The notes under the pieces were generated by a model. It was not told the DNA's origin, ran no database searches, and saw nothing but the letters and a program-made list of their open reading frames with translations. Positions 12,601-22,593 of a DNA stretch of 64,000 nt are shown in pieces. Every line of letters begins with the position of its first letter. Position 1 is the stretch's first letter. This stretch comes from Atrichornis clamosus (Eukaryota; Chordata; Aves; Passeriformes; Menuridae). The DNA lies in the NCBI GenBank assembly GCA_013400975.1, contig WBMZ01004774.1:462001-526000 (forward strand), read 5' to 3'. The position numbers and the translations under genes were made by a program.

Positions 12601-14932
12601 AGGGATCGAACCCACAACCTTGGTGTTGTCCTCTGGCCAACTGAGTTAATCTGTCATTCCAGCTGAGGAACAGGATTGGGGAATGGCAGGAGATAGAATC
12701 TGTTCATCAAGAAAAGATGGTCACTCCGTGGCTGTGGTTAAGAGCCTCATTTCTGTCTGCCACCAAATTTGTTTCATAAAGTATTTTTGTACATACTTTT
12801 ATTTGTTTGCCAAATTTGTTTGAGTTTCTTTAAATTTTTGTGTCAAAAAAACTGCCTTTGGTGTAGGGCCCCTAAATCAACTAAAGGAATATTTTAAAAA
12901 ATTATAACAGATTCATGCTGTTCTTCACTTTTAGAAAGCAGGGATTTGAATGCGCCATTGTTTAATTGTAGCAGTTGTGGTAAAACAGTCTTGGAAAATT
13001 CCCATGTCCTTATGCAGGATTTCTTAGAAATGTAATTAAATGTAACATTCTTATGTTCGTGGAAAGCATTTTTACCTTGCTGATTTGAGGATAACATATT
13101 TCTTAAAACAGAGCTTTAATCATAAAAAGACATTTTTCATAAAAATCCATCCTGAAATGGTAGTTCCGTCATGATCTCTTCTATTTACATTTACTATAAT
13201 TAATACTTCAGCCAACTTATCCCTGAGTTCTTTATTATCCTTTCTGTCACAATCTCTGGTATTACTAGATCCTCACAGATATCTCTGTGTATTTTTGAGT
13301 TCTCTTTGTTAGTCTTCTCTTCCTAAACTTCATAGGGCAGGCCTGAATAACAGTCCTTCAGAAATAATCTCTTCAAACCCCTAAATTATGTCGATTGCCA
13401 TCTGCTGTAATGCACTTTTGGTCTCAGCTGTGTCCTTCCTTTGCAGTAATGCGATTAGTACAAGTGCATACAAGTTTCCAAATGTTGGTCTACCCGTTAC
13501 CTCCACCAGGTGCCAGGAAAACGTTACACCTCTCATCCCAGTGCCTCTCTCAGGACTTCACCATCGCTGTGTTGAAGCCATGGTGTCTTCTCTGCCTTGG
13601 CTCTTGATTCAGCTCCTTCATCCAAGGATTTCAAAGCACCTTTCTAGCCTTAATTAGTTCTGTTTCTGTGCTTGCCTGTCATCACCTCTGTGAGATGACC
13701 ACAGTAATTATCAACACTAATAGTTTTGTCTGAAGTAATTTATTATAATTTCCTATATTGTTTCTCTGTGACAGGCTTTACAACAGCCTTAAATACAACT
13801 GGTCTAAAGTTTAGCATTGTAGCTCAGGCCTGGGAAACAGAACAAATAAAATGCATTTGAAGATCTCTTCAAGCCATGTGATCTAATTTTAAAACTGACA
13901 GTACTACAGCCTTTATTTCAGCTGCCTAGCCTGAGGCCTACTGTTGTTGTCTTCTTTAAGTGTTCTTCTGGGGCTTTTTGTCCAACTTTACATTTTCCTT
14001 CCTTTTTAGTATTCTACTTTTCCAGAATTTTTGGCTTTATTTGTTACTGCTCTGTACAGATGTGGAGCAATGTGGTTTGGGGTGTTTGCTTTATGAAACA
14101 CTTTTTGCCACCTTCTTCAGTAACAATGAAAACACCTTTCTTTGTGCACTTACTCTAATTTGATGTATGTCCTGCATAACCACTCTATTTCCTACCTCCA
14201 ACAGTCAAGGAGCAGGATGCACAGGTGAGAGTTGCTTCTGAGTAGTTACAGAATGGAAATACTTGCATTTTCTGGTATGCATATAGCAGAATTTTCCCAG
14301 AAGCTTTTTTCCTTATTCTCACACAAGGTCCACTTCATTCTGTTTCACTTAGGATATTTGCCCTGCCAGATTATCAAATCATTTCATAGTTGTAAAGTTT
14401 ATTTGCAGCAGCTGTTAAAGATAGTGAAATGTCTAATTGTGTTGTATCACAGCAGATACCAGTAAGAGATACTAGATTTTAAGATACTAGTTTTCATGTA
14501 AATTACGAGATATATAAAGAATCTTGTCATTAAATGATAAATTTTTTTCAAATATTGAAGAAATATTGAACCCTTGTGTATAAGCTTCTGACATACTCTC
14601 TTCAATTCTTCTATTTCTCCCATTGTATTTCATTCTTGCAGACCTCTAGCTTTAATGAGATTAAAAGGGATTGGTTATTTAAATGTAACTGTTGATATCA
14701 TCATACCTGTGTAGAAGACTGGTGCTTATTAAAGAACATGGTTCATCATTTCGGTTGCAAAACTAATGTAAAAAGTATTTAGAAGCATTTTACTCTAGCA
14801 GCACCCACAATCCACAGAGCAGTGGGAAAGCAGACAAGGGAGGTGCTCTTACCTAAAACTTTTTCTAGAAGACCAACAACTGGTGTTCTGTGCACTCTGT
14901 TGTTTACTTTTTCTGTATTGCTTCATTTTCAG
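9601..14932 (+). other. TBC1D5: TBC1D5 intron, phase 2, 5332 bp
   Basis: GT-AG intron with donor GTATGT and acceptor CATTTTCAG ending at 14932. It contains the tRNA-Ile/CR1 chimeric SINE at 12521-12655 and a possible very old repeat at about 13640-13740. A GC-richer patch at 13388-13657 has two overlapping open frames with no motif. A dinucleotide-like CA stretch sits at about 10672-10687. Confidence 0.85.
12521..12655 (-). mobile_element. tRNA-Ile/CR1 chimeric SINE (TguSINE1 type)
   Basis: Read on the minus strand, the element begins with a tRNA-Ile-like part: an A box at 12635-12648 (TAACTCAGTTGGCC) and a B box at 12602-12612 (GGTTCGATCCC). A CR1 3' tail follows, ending in the octamer-like repeat ATTCTGTGATTCTGTGA at about 12522-12538. 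This architecture is that of TguSINE1, a SINE of songbirds that is mobilised by CR1 reverse transcriptase. The tRNA part is degraded and is not a functional tRNA gene. It is the best lineage marker in the window. No clear target-site duplication was seen. Confidence 0.85.
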
Positions 14933-15035
14933 CTTTCCTGAAATGCAGTATTTCCAGCAAGAGAACGTAAGGAAAATTCTTACAGATGTTCTGTTCTGCT
15001 ACGCCAGAGAAAATGAGCAGTTGCTTTATAAACAG
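14933..15035 (+). CDS. TBC1D5: TBC1D5 coding exon 5 of 9 in window (glutamine finger)
   Basis: The exon is 103 nt: one base completing the split Thr, then 34 codons from FPEMQYFQQENVRKIL to ARENEQLLYKQ. It ends with the TBC YxQ motif: Tyr at 15027-15029 and the glutamine finger at 15033-15035. In TBC GAPs this glutamine supplies the catalytic Gln in trans to the Rab. The following Gly-Met that completes YxQGM is at the start of the next exon. The segment VRKILTDVLFCYARENE is one of the most conserved parts of the family and is unchanged from the human protein as I recall it. The donor is CAG|GTAATG and the intron is phase 0. Confidence 0.97.
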
Positions 15036-18000
15036 GTAATGAAAATACTGTACAGGTGGCATTCATTGACTCAACATTTTCTATATGGTTTGACAATAAT
15101 GTAGCTCTGTTGTATCTGAAGTTGTAGCATAATGCTGAAGTAATCAAAGGGCTGCTTGTCAGCTGGTTGGTAAGTAAGCTCATTGAATAACATATGCTTT
15201 TTCCTCATTGCGAAGTACCTCAAATTGTTTTCTTTAAGGTTGCTAAGTTTTCTAACTTTAAATTTCTTTACAAACATCTTTTTCTTCATCATTGGTTAAG
15301 AAAGAGAAAAGCAAAAAGAGGCTTTCTCTGCTTAGGTAAAGAAAGTATACAGCAGGATTAAAAATGGTACTGAATAAATAAAAAGCATAGTGACTTCTGC
15401 AATTTAGACAAAGTTTGGTATTTTAACTTTTATGTGATATTTTAAGTTCTTCTTCGAAGTCCTAAAGCCTTGAAGTATACTAGCAAATAGATCTTTATCT
15501 AACCCTGTAGCATCCAAATGCAGTGCAGCTGACAAAATCCTCTTAACTGAAGGATAAGGGTGATACAAAGAAAAAAGCTACCACTTTTACAAAGTCACTT
15601 GAATGAGAGCCTAGTCAAACCATTTTTGATAAAATGGTAAAAAAAGCCTCAGTGTTGCGCTCTGCATCCACAGAGTTAATAAGTTAATTAATTTTACATT
15701 TTTTTCTGAAGGTTTTGAAGTACGTATAAGCATAATACTATATTCATATAGCAAGACCAATATGAGTATCAACCTAAGTATATTTGGTTTTGTTTCTTCA
15801 CACAATTACCTGTAGGCTGAGTAGAGACTGACAAACAAAGGGATACTCTGTGTGCATGGACAAAGGATAAACTGCAGAGCAGCCAACTTTAAGTAGACAG
15901 AAAATTTTTTATGACAAAAATATAGATTCAGTAAATACAGAAGATCTTTATAAGATCATTTCTGCTCTTAGGCATGGTCTGTGACCACCCTGTCCTCAAG
16001 CCAGAGAACAGAGATGTTTCATGGAAACAAAGGACACATGAATTGAAGGAACAGTTACTTCTGAAGAATTGTCTTACAGATTACATAAAAAATTGAATAT
16101 ATAGTTATCAAACATACGAAACATCTATCAACTGATTATTTCTCATGTTTGACAGACTGTGAGTAAGGAGGTCTTGCATAGGAACAAGGAAAAAGGAGAT
16201 CTAGAAGCTGTATTTGAAGGGCACTGCTAAAGAAAATACTTAGCAGTATTCAGCCTCCTCTTTCTGGTGAATATAGGTCAGAGTACTGATGATGGGAAAA
16301 TGGAAGAACACATTCCAGCTAATTTAGTCTATCATTTATTGAACAAGAAGTATTCTTTTATTCCTTGATATGACTTAAAAGGACTTAATTGCCCTCTGCT
16401 CATATTTAAAATCCTCTTGATTCCATACCAAGAAATAATACCTTTCTATATAGGGATGGAATATTTAGCCAGATCAAATTAAAAAAAAAAAAAAAAAGCC
16501 CTGCGTTTCATCACAAGCTGTTAAAGCTATTATTTTCTACTAGGTGACACCCCGTTTAACATAGACCATATTGTTAATAGTTATGGGATTTTATTGAATT
16601 AATGAGACTGTTATCATGTAGTAGAATGTCTTGCTGAGTTAATTGAAACTGCAGAGATTATATAAATGGTATTAATGAACTTTGACTGCCTGATGCCTCA
16701 GCTTTAATAAAGACTGCTTGGTGGGCTAAATGAACATAGGCAGATAAAAGAACAGGTTCAATTTTGCGAGCCTACAGGCTGTTGACAAAGAAAACTTCTT
16801 CACCTCTGTTTTCAACTGGTGTGCATCAGTAATGCAGTAGTTCCAGGATGGGGTTGCTACAGGATGAAGGGGAGAGATGAAGTGCAGAAAACTAGATGAA
16901 CTTAAGTCCTGAAAAACTGTTGATTTAACCTCTCTGAAGTGTGTTCAGTATATCACCCAAGTCTAGTGGTGCTGTGCCAAGTCCGCAAAATAGCAAATGA
17001 TGGTGGTTTTCCTCTCTTGTTGTGGACTTGTGTTACTTTCATTAGGAACTTGGCTTTTTTCTTACTTCATTTTAAAAGTGTGGGGGTTTTTGTTTATTTT
17101 CTAAAAAAGTAATGTTCCTTTTAGCTTATTAGTAACATTCTGGTTAACATTCTGCTTTTTTGTCCCCATGCTCCTCTCTTTCTAGATAATACCTTTTTCA
17201 TGTCCATCACTACCCTTTTCTGAATTCGCTGATAAGAAATAGTTTGTGGTGGCAACAGGATATGTTTTTTCCTTCTTTTATCAAGTATCTGTCTTGTAGT
17301 CAGTCTCCCTGATGTAGTGTTTCTACCATTGGCTCAAGCCCCACTTCCCATAATAATTGCCACTACATCAAAGGCTAGCATATTTTTGAGAAAATAGTGA
17401 AGGTTACCATTAAGTAATCAGTAACAGATCATCTGCAGTTTGCTCTCTCCTCAGTGACCTGAATACAAAGCCCAGGTTAAGGAACTTGTCTTCATATGCA
17501 GTTTCCATCATGGGGACTGGTCTTGTCATCCGTGAGAATTCCTCTGTCTCATTTGTATGACCACATACAAAAGATAAAATTGTCATTAGAATTATAAAAC
17601 TTAGCCAATGAATGAAGACTTATACTTCTGTCTGTCAGCATCTGTCCACACCCAATGTTATCTTCCAAAATATTTGGAAAAAGTTATAGTTCCTTGACAA
17701 GTTGCGTACTTCAAAATGTAAATAAAGTGTGTTTGGAGTTTACAACATTCTATTGAAAGGATTACATAGCATCAGCATATAGTCTTACAAGAAGCAATCA
17801 ATAATGTTTGTTTAATATGCATCTATGCATGCAAGTTAGCTTTGTAGTAGGATTTGTGGGGTTTTTTGCCCAGCGTGAAGTAGCATTTTATTTGATGAGG
17901 AAAAATACATTTCTATCTCTTGTCAAATGGAGTAGAATGCTGTGGAGCTGTATTACAGATTTTAAAGCAGAATCTTCACTGGGATCACTGAATTTTTAAA

Positions 18001-18758
18001 TAGCAGCTGTAAATATAAAATTTAAAGAGAATAGTGTATTGTACTTAAGAATATGTAAAAGCTACTCTTAGAGTTCTTCCATAAGACTGGTGCCAAAATT
18101 CTGGTCCTAGTTGCACTGAAAAGAAATAGTGAACATTAAGTTAAATCACTAGGCTAACTATTGTTTGTTCGTGATTTGATTGCCCTTAGAGAAGTCAATA
18201 TAATTTTGAAATGCATTGATTCACTTGTCATGGTAAAAATGCTATAATTCTGGTTTTCTTTCTAAACCATAGACTGTATTATGAAATCTATATTTTGTTG
18301 TAGCTGGGAAGTGTCATAAAATTATCTGAGCTCTGTCAACTTATTTATTAACACTAAAGAGTTCTAGTAAACTGCAGCATTGAAAAAATATGTGTATGCA
18401 TATTACACTGGTAGCTTTTCTTGCCAAGCTAAAAATCTCTAAACATTTGAAGTACTCTTGTAACTGAAAGATCAGAGGTATCTTTTTGAAATCCTGATAT
18501 TTCATCATCTGTTTGTTTTGGTTTTGTTATATGTGGGCAGCCACATTATGATTCTATTTTATTACAGAGTTGATATATTATTATGTTGGAAGAATGTGTG
18601 ATGTGCTTTTATCTTTTATAACTAATTCTTATTTTATGTCCTCTTTCTTTTTCTTCAGCTTATATGTTTACAGCTTAGGTGGTAGGTTTTTTAGATAGTC
18701 AAGTTTTTGGCATTTCCATTTCTCCTATTTCATGTTTAGTATATCAGGATGAATAAAA

Positions 18759-18853
18759 GATTAGACGTGGAACTGTTAATTAACCAAGGGCTGTACCTGT
18801 GAAAGTACAACCCTGGTTATTTAATATTGTTGCTACTTATATATTGTCTAATC
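18759..18853. repeat. 95-bp hairpin-forming inverted repeat
   Basis: The outer arms GATTAGAC (18759-18766) and GTCTAATC (18846-18853) are perfect inverted copies. Inside them, 18776-18796 pairs with 18805-18824 with two mismatches and one bulge, leaving an 8-nt loop. The region between the inner and outer stems is unequal on the two sides. It may be a small palindromic transposon relic or a transcribed hairpin; it matches no family I can name. Confidence 0.6.
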
Positions 18854-19224
18854 CTGGACTTTTCTCCTTTGGTATGACCATAATATTTTAATAAATCTAA
18901 ACTTGACAATTTGTAATCTAACCCGTTTGTTGTGTTTTGCATCAGCTTCTTAAATCAATAGGCTATATTTGGTTTATTTTTTATTTTCCTAACTAAATTT
19001 CTCTTTAGCCTTCATCTTTTGAAGTAGTCCCTAAAGATTCAGAAATAGGAAGAGAAAGAAAACATACACACTTCAGCCCTATCATTGAGGCTATAGCAGT
19101 CATCTCAGACCTGAAGAAATTAAAATTAAATTTCCTCGGATTTCAGTTGATGGCAAACAGAGAAATTGTCAAAACTCCTTTTTTTTTCTTCTTCCTCAAC
19201 ACTGCTAGGTATTGGAATTTCCTC

Positions 19225-19925
19225 TTATGAACAAAAATGATTCACTAACATGCATTGAAGCTTACTCATAATAGTTAATGATCTAGAGAGGGCTTCCACA
19301 TCTACCTCTCGGGTCAGTTTGGACCATTTAAGGAAAATCTCCATTATTTCCAATAAAAGTTCAAGAGGTTTAGTTGGATCAGTTTGATACATTTGAAGCT
19401 GATAAGCTAACATACTGCTTTTGAATACTCTTCAAATGCTGTATGGAACAACTGATACACCAGCAAAGCAGCAGGGTAGCTGACAAGTGTGTAACACTTC
19501 CATTGTTCACGTCTGCCCATCACTGAAAGGGCTGGAAAAGCTAGTGCAGAGTCTTCCTGGCTTGGAACTGCAGACATTAAAGGTACAACAGCTCCTGTCA
19601 GGGGACCCATGACCCGACCCCTGACGGCAACCTGAAATGCTGATGAGCTTGCTGGACCAGCCCCAGTGCTCCTTCTGCCAACAGCCTAGACAAGACAGTC
19701 CTCCTGGAACCCCTTCTGCCCAGAGCACTCACCTGGAGTTGGGACTGAAGCTCCACTTGATGAAATAGTTGCACCCTTGAACTTGAGCACTGCTAGCAGC
19801 ACGTTCTTCCTCCTAGAGCTGGGCAAGGACTCCATCCAGAGCCAGGCCCAGCAGGAAGTAGCTGGGCACTTGGCACCAAGCCTTGGCTGTACGTTGTGTC
19901 TTTGGGCTGAGGTCAGGAATTCCAC
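19225..19925 (-). pseudogene. Possible broken copy of an unrecognised protein-coding sequence
   Basis: On the minus strand one reading frame runs from 19925 to 19407 interrupted only by a single stop at 19686-19688. A two-base frameshift then leads into a second open frame covering 19413-19225. The predicted peptides look helical and protein-like, for example EIMEIFLKWSKLTREVDVEA in the second frame and LVSYPAALLVYQLFHTAFEE at the end of the first. A short T-run (19179-19187) lies just beyond the downstream end, where the tail of a minus-strand retrocopy would be. I do not recognise the source protein. It could equally be a chance open stretch in a GC-richer patch or part of a noncoding RNA. 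Processed pseudogenes are uncommon in birds, which argues for caution. Confidence 0.3.
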
Positions 19926-20854
19926 CCCAAAGAGTGATCCTTGTGTCCAGATGCAGACAGACAGATCCTAACCCTTCATCCCACATCCCTTCCATCACCA
20001 AAGAGCTCCTCTCCCTTCTTTTGTATGGCTGACCCCTGCCAGCCTGGAGCTTGCCTAGCTCCTACCTATTGTTCTCGTCCCACTGCAGGGATCCCAACTC
20101 TCCTGGGTGGCCCACCCACACCTCTAATGCTGGCCCAAGTCCTCAACTGTCCACCCGTTTTTTTTTGTTCTGATGCCTGCATGTTTCTGTATTTTTTCTG
20201 TATCTTGATATAGATTGCATATATAAGTAGTACTCCACAGTGGAACAGTACCAGGGCTTCTATGCATTGTGTTTAATGAGTTTATTTTGAATGTTGACAA
20301 AACAACTTAAAAGAAAGAAAACTGAAAAACCCACAAATGTTTTTTAGTTCTCATGTCTTTAAAAACGAACGTTTCATTTTCCTTCCCAAATAGCTACCTT
20401 TGTCTCCTTTGAAACCTACTGTCACACTTTTATGTTGGTTTGAAACATTATAAAATAAAAAATAATTTTAAATTTTGTAATTTTCCTCTATTGCAGGTCT
20501 TTGTACTGTAAATCATTATTATAATTATCATAAATAAAATTCATATTTATGAACATAGATCTTGAAGTAAACTGCCAGGTGCAGGGTTGCCTACCATTGC
20601 AAATTTGTTCTGTGTTGTGTTAGAAAAAGGAAGAATAACTTGCTTCTATATATTATAGAAGAATAAATAAACACTTGGATTTAATCAGAATTTAAGATGA
20701 AAGCCATTGATTATGAAACTGTTCTGTTAAGAATGTGAATGTTCATGCTTTTAGTTAATCTGCACCTAATATTGCTGTCTGCCTTATGCCATGCCTAAGA
20801 AACTGTTATATGACTAGAAAATCTAAACATACTTTTGCTTCCTTTTATGTTTAG

Positions 20855-20943
20855 GGTATGCATGAACTTTTAGCTCCCATTGTCTTTATCCTGCATTGTG
20901 ACCACCAGGCTTTTTCACATGCCAGTGAAGCTGCACAACCAAG
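20855..20943 (+). CDS. TBC1D5: TBC1D5 coding exon 6 of 9 in window (followed by GC donor)
   Basis: The exon is 89 nt: 29 codons plus two bases of a split Ser. It reads GMHELLAPIVFILHCDHQAF and continues to SEAAQP. The Gly-Met completes the YxQGM catalytic motif begun in exon 5, and HELLAPI is the conserved helix after it. The donor is not GT: the exon ends CCAAG and the intron opens GCAAGC. Placing the junction here is required by the frame, since AG plus the first base T of the next exon gives Ser and continues with EEMK as in other TBC1D5 proteins. No GT nearby keeps that frame. GC donors usually have a strong AG|GCAAGT context, which is nearly met here. Confidence 0.95.
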
Positions 20944-22384
20944 GCAAGCATTGCATTTTATTTGTATAAAAATCTGCTTTCTTAAAAAAAAAAGTTGACT
21001 GAACTCTAACTCAGAAATACGTGTTCCATAATTCTTTGTTTATAATTCATAAATGGATGTCAGAAATCATTGCATCCCTGTGCTTTGATGGAAATATCCT
21101 TATTTCATCCTCGCTACTACAAGTTCTGAAATTTAGACATTGGCCCCTTCACAGATATTAGCTGGTGAAAAAATAGGGAGACAAGAAACCTAAAAAAACC
21201 CTTAATCTAAGATCTGACATACCTACCTGCAATTTCACTTCATTCTTCTTGCCAGAAGTGGGTTTGGTTTTGTGATTGCAGAGAGTTAACAGATTAGGGA
21301 GCTACACTTCTAGAGTAGGCATGTTAGCACCAACTCTCTTTCCTCATGTCTTAAAAGGGAAAATAATCATTGTAGACAAATTGTGGTGCCTGATAATTTC
21401 TTTCATCACCTGCAGTGTTGTAGCTGCAATATCTGACTGTTTGACTTGGTAGTAACATTAAGTTTAGCTACTGATTCTCAATTGCATTCAAAAGTTTGTA
21501 TGTGCATGCATGCAGTCATATTCATATATATAAAATATAGCATCACACTTAATTATTTTCTTGCCCTATATGTAAGGCTTTTGGTTTTATTTAAAAAGGA
21601 AAAAAAAGAAACTGGTTTCCTTCCTGTGATATTTAGGACATTTCTTTTCATTTGTTTTCCTGCACTCTCTTTTGGAGTCCAGCAGTGAATAAAAACGAAT
21701 TTAATTATGTGTGCAATGTAATATAACCTCTGTAGGTACCCTTCAACCTTCAGGCAGTCAAGCATAAAGATGGTTATTTACAAGTGTGTGTTTTTATTCA
21801 ATGTCTGTCCTTAGATATCCTAAAATTACCTAGAAGATGCTCTTCAGTGCTAAGTAACTTAAAATAACCATGTGTTATGTACAGCATTCTGTTCATCCCC
21901 TCTGAAAAAGTAGAGCTAGGCAGCAAAGTAGATGGAAAAGAGGTGCTGTCACTGATTAATTGCTGTTAAAGTACAATAAAAATACGGGCTATTAAAACAA
22001 AATAAATTAATGTTTTGATACTGCGTATTTGACCAGTAACCATATTTTTTTTTGTTTGGGACAAACAGTGATAGATTGTGCAGCAATCAATTATTCTAGA
22101 TCAAGCATATTCAAATAATACATTGTGACATTCAGTAATTTGTTATTTGGAATAATTAGATGGTTACTTCATTGTAGTGCAGACAAGGCAGCTAATTTGT
22201 TTTTGATCTTTATAAAAAGGAAAGACTTCATTTGTTCAATGGAGTTGCTCTTTTTAATTAAAAAGGCTAGTTTTCTCATTTGCACTTTATATGAAAGTTG
22301 GCTTATAAATACATAATAGTACATGCAGAACGCTGACCAAAAATAAACATTCACATTTGGATTGTTCACTGTTGCCTTTTTCAG
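20944..22384 (+). other. TBC1D5: TBC1D5 GC-AG intron, phase 2, 1441 bp
   Basis: The donor is AAG|GCAAGC at 20944 and the acceptor is CCTTTTTCAG ending at 22384, with a strong T-rich tract. It is the only non-GT donor among the nine donors in the window. GC-AG introns form a small minority of U2-type introns and are sometimes alternatively spliced. The rest of the intron is AT-rich, with no repeat recognised. Confidence 0.92.
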
Positions 22385-22435
22385 TGAGGAAATGAAAGTT
22401 CTTTTGAATCCTGAGTATCTGGAACATGATGCCTA
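22385..22435 (+). CDS. TBC1D5: TBC1D5 coding exon 7 of 9 in window (51-nt micro-exon)
   Basis: The exon is 51 nt: one base completing Ser, 16 codons (EEMKVLLNPEYLEHDA) and two bases of a split Tyr. Being a multiple of three with phase 2 introns on both sides, it could be skipped without a frameshift, and the next intron is only 88 bp. The donor is TA|GTAAGT. LNPEYLEHDA is the conserved stretch of the TBC1D5 middle domain that precedes the helix holding the FEHD motif. The exon is very short for a vertebrate internal exon. Confidence 0.95.
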
Positions 22436-22523
22436 GTAAGTTTTAACAAGTTTCTTTACATTTAACTTGCTCTTATTTGTAATACATTATTTAACACCAA
22501 GTTTCTGGGTTGTTCCTTTTCAG
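22436..22523 (+). other. TBC1D5: TBC1D5 short intron, phase 2, 88 bp
   Basis: GT-AG intron with donor GTAAGT and acceptor TCCTTTTCAG ending at 22523. It is close to the lower size limit for vertebrate introns and joins two short exons (51 and 70 nt). Confidence 0.93.
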
Positions 22524-22593
22524 TGCAATGTTCACACGTCTTATGAAAACTGCAGAACATTGGTTTTCAACTTTTGAACATGACAGTCAGAAG
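22524..22593 (+). CDS. TBC1D5: TBC1D5 coding exon 8 of 9 in window
   Basis: The exon is 70 nt: one base completing Tyr, then 23 codons AMFTRLMKTAEHWFSTFEHD followed by SQK. It encodes the amphipathic helix of the TBC domain (FxxLMxxAxxWF) and the FEHD motif typical of TBC1D5. The donor is AAG|GTAAAT and the intron is phase 0. Compared with the human protein as I recall it there are conservative changes (MFTRLMKTAEHWF against a similar VFSQLMETAEPWF), with no gap. Confidence 0.95.

Larger units (their letters stand above)
15036..20854 (+). other. TBC1D5: TBC1D5 intron, phase 0, 5819 bp
   Basis: GT-AG intron with acceptor TTATGTTTAG ending at 20854. It holds the hairpin at 18759-18853 and a possible minus-strand pseudogene at 19225-19925, within a GC-richer patch (about 19500-20170) that stands out from the AT-rich surroundings. 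There is an A-run at 16481-16497. The rest shows nothing recognisable. Confidence 0.85.

Noticed and set aside
12575..12655. tRNA-Ile gene on the minus strand
   Set aside because: A and B boxes are present, but the acceptor stem and anticodon region are degraded and the sequence continues directly into a CR1 tail, so it is a SINE.
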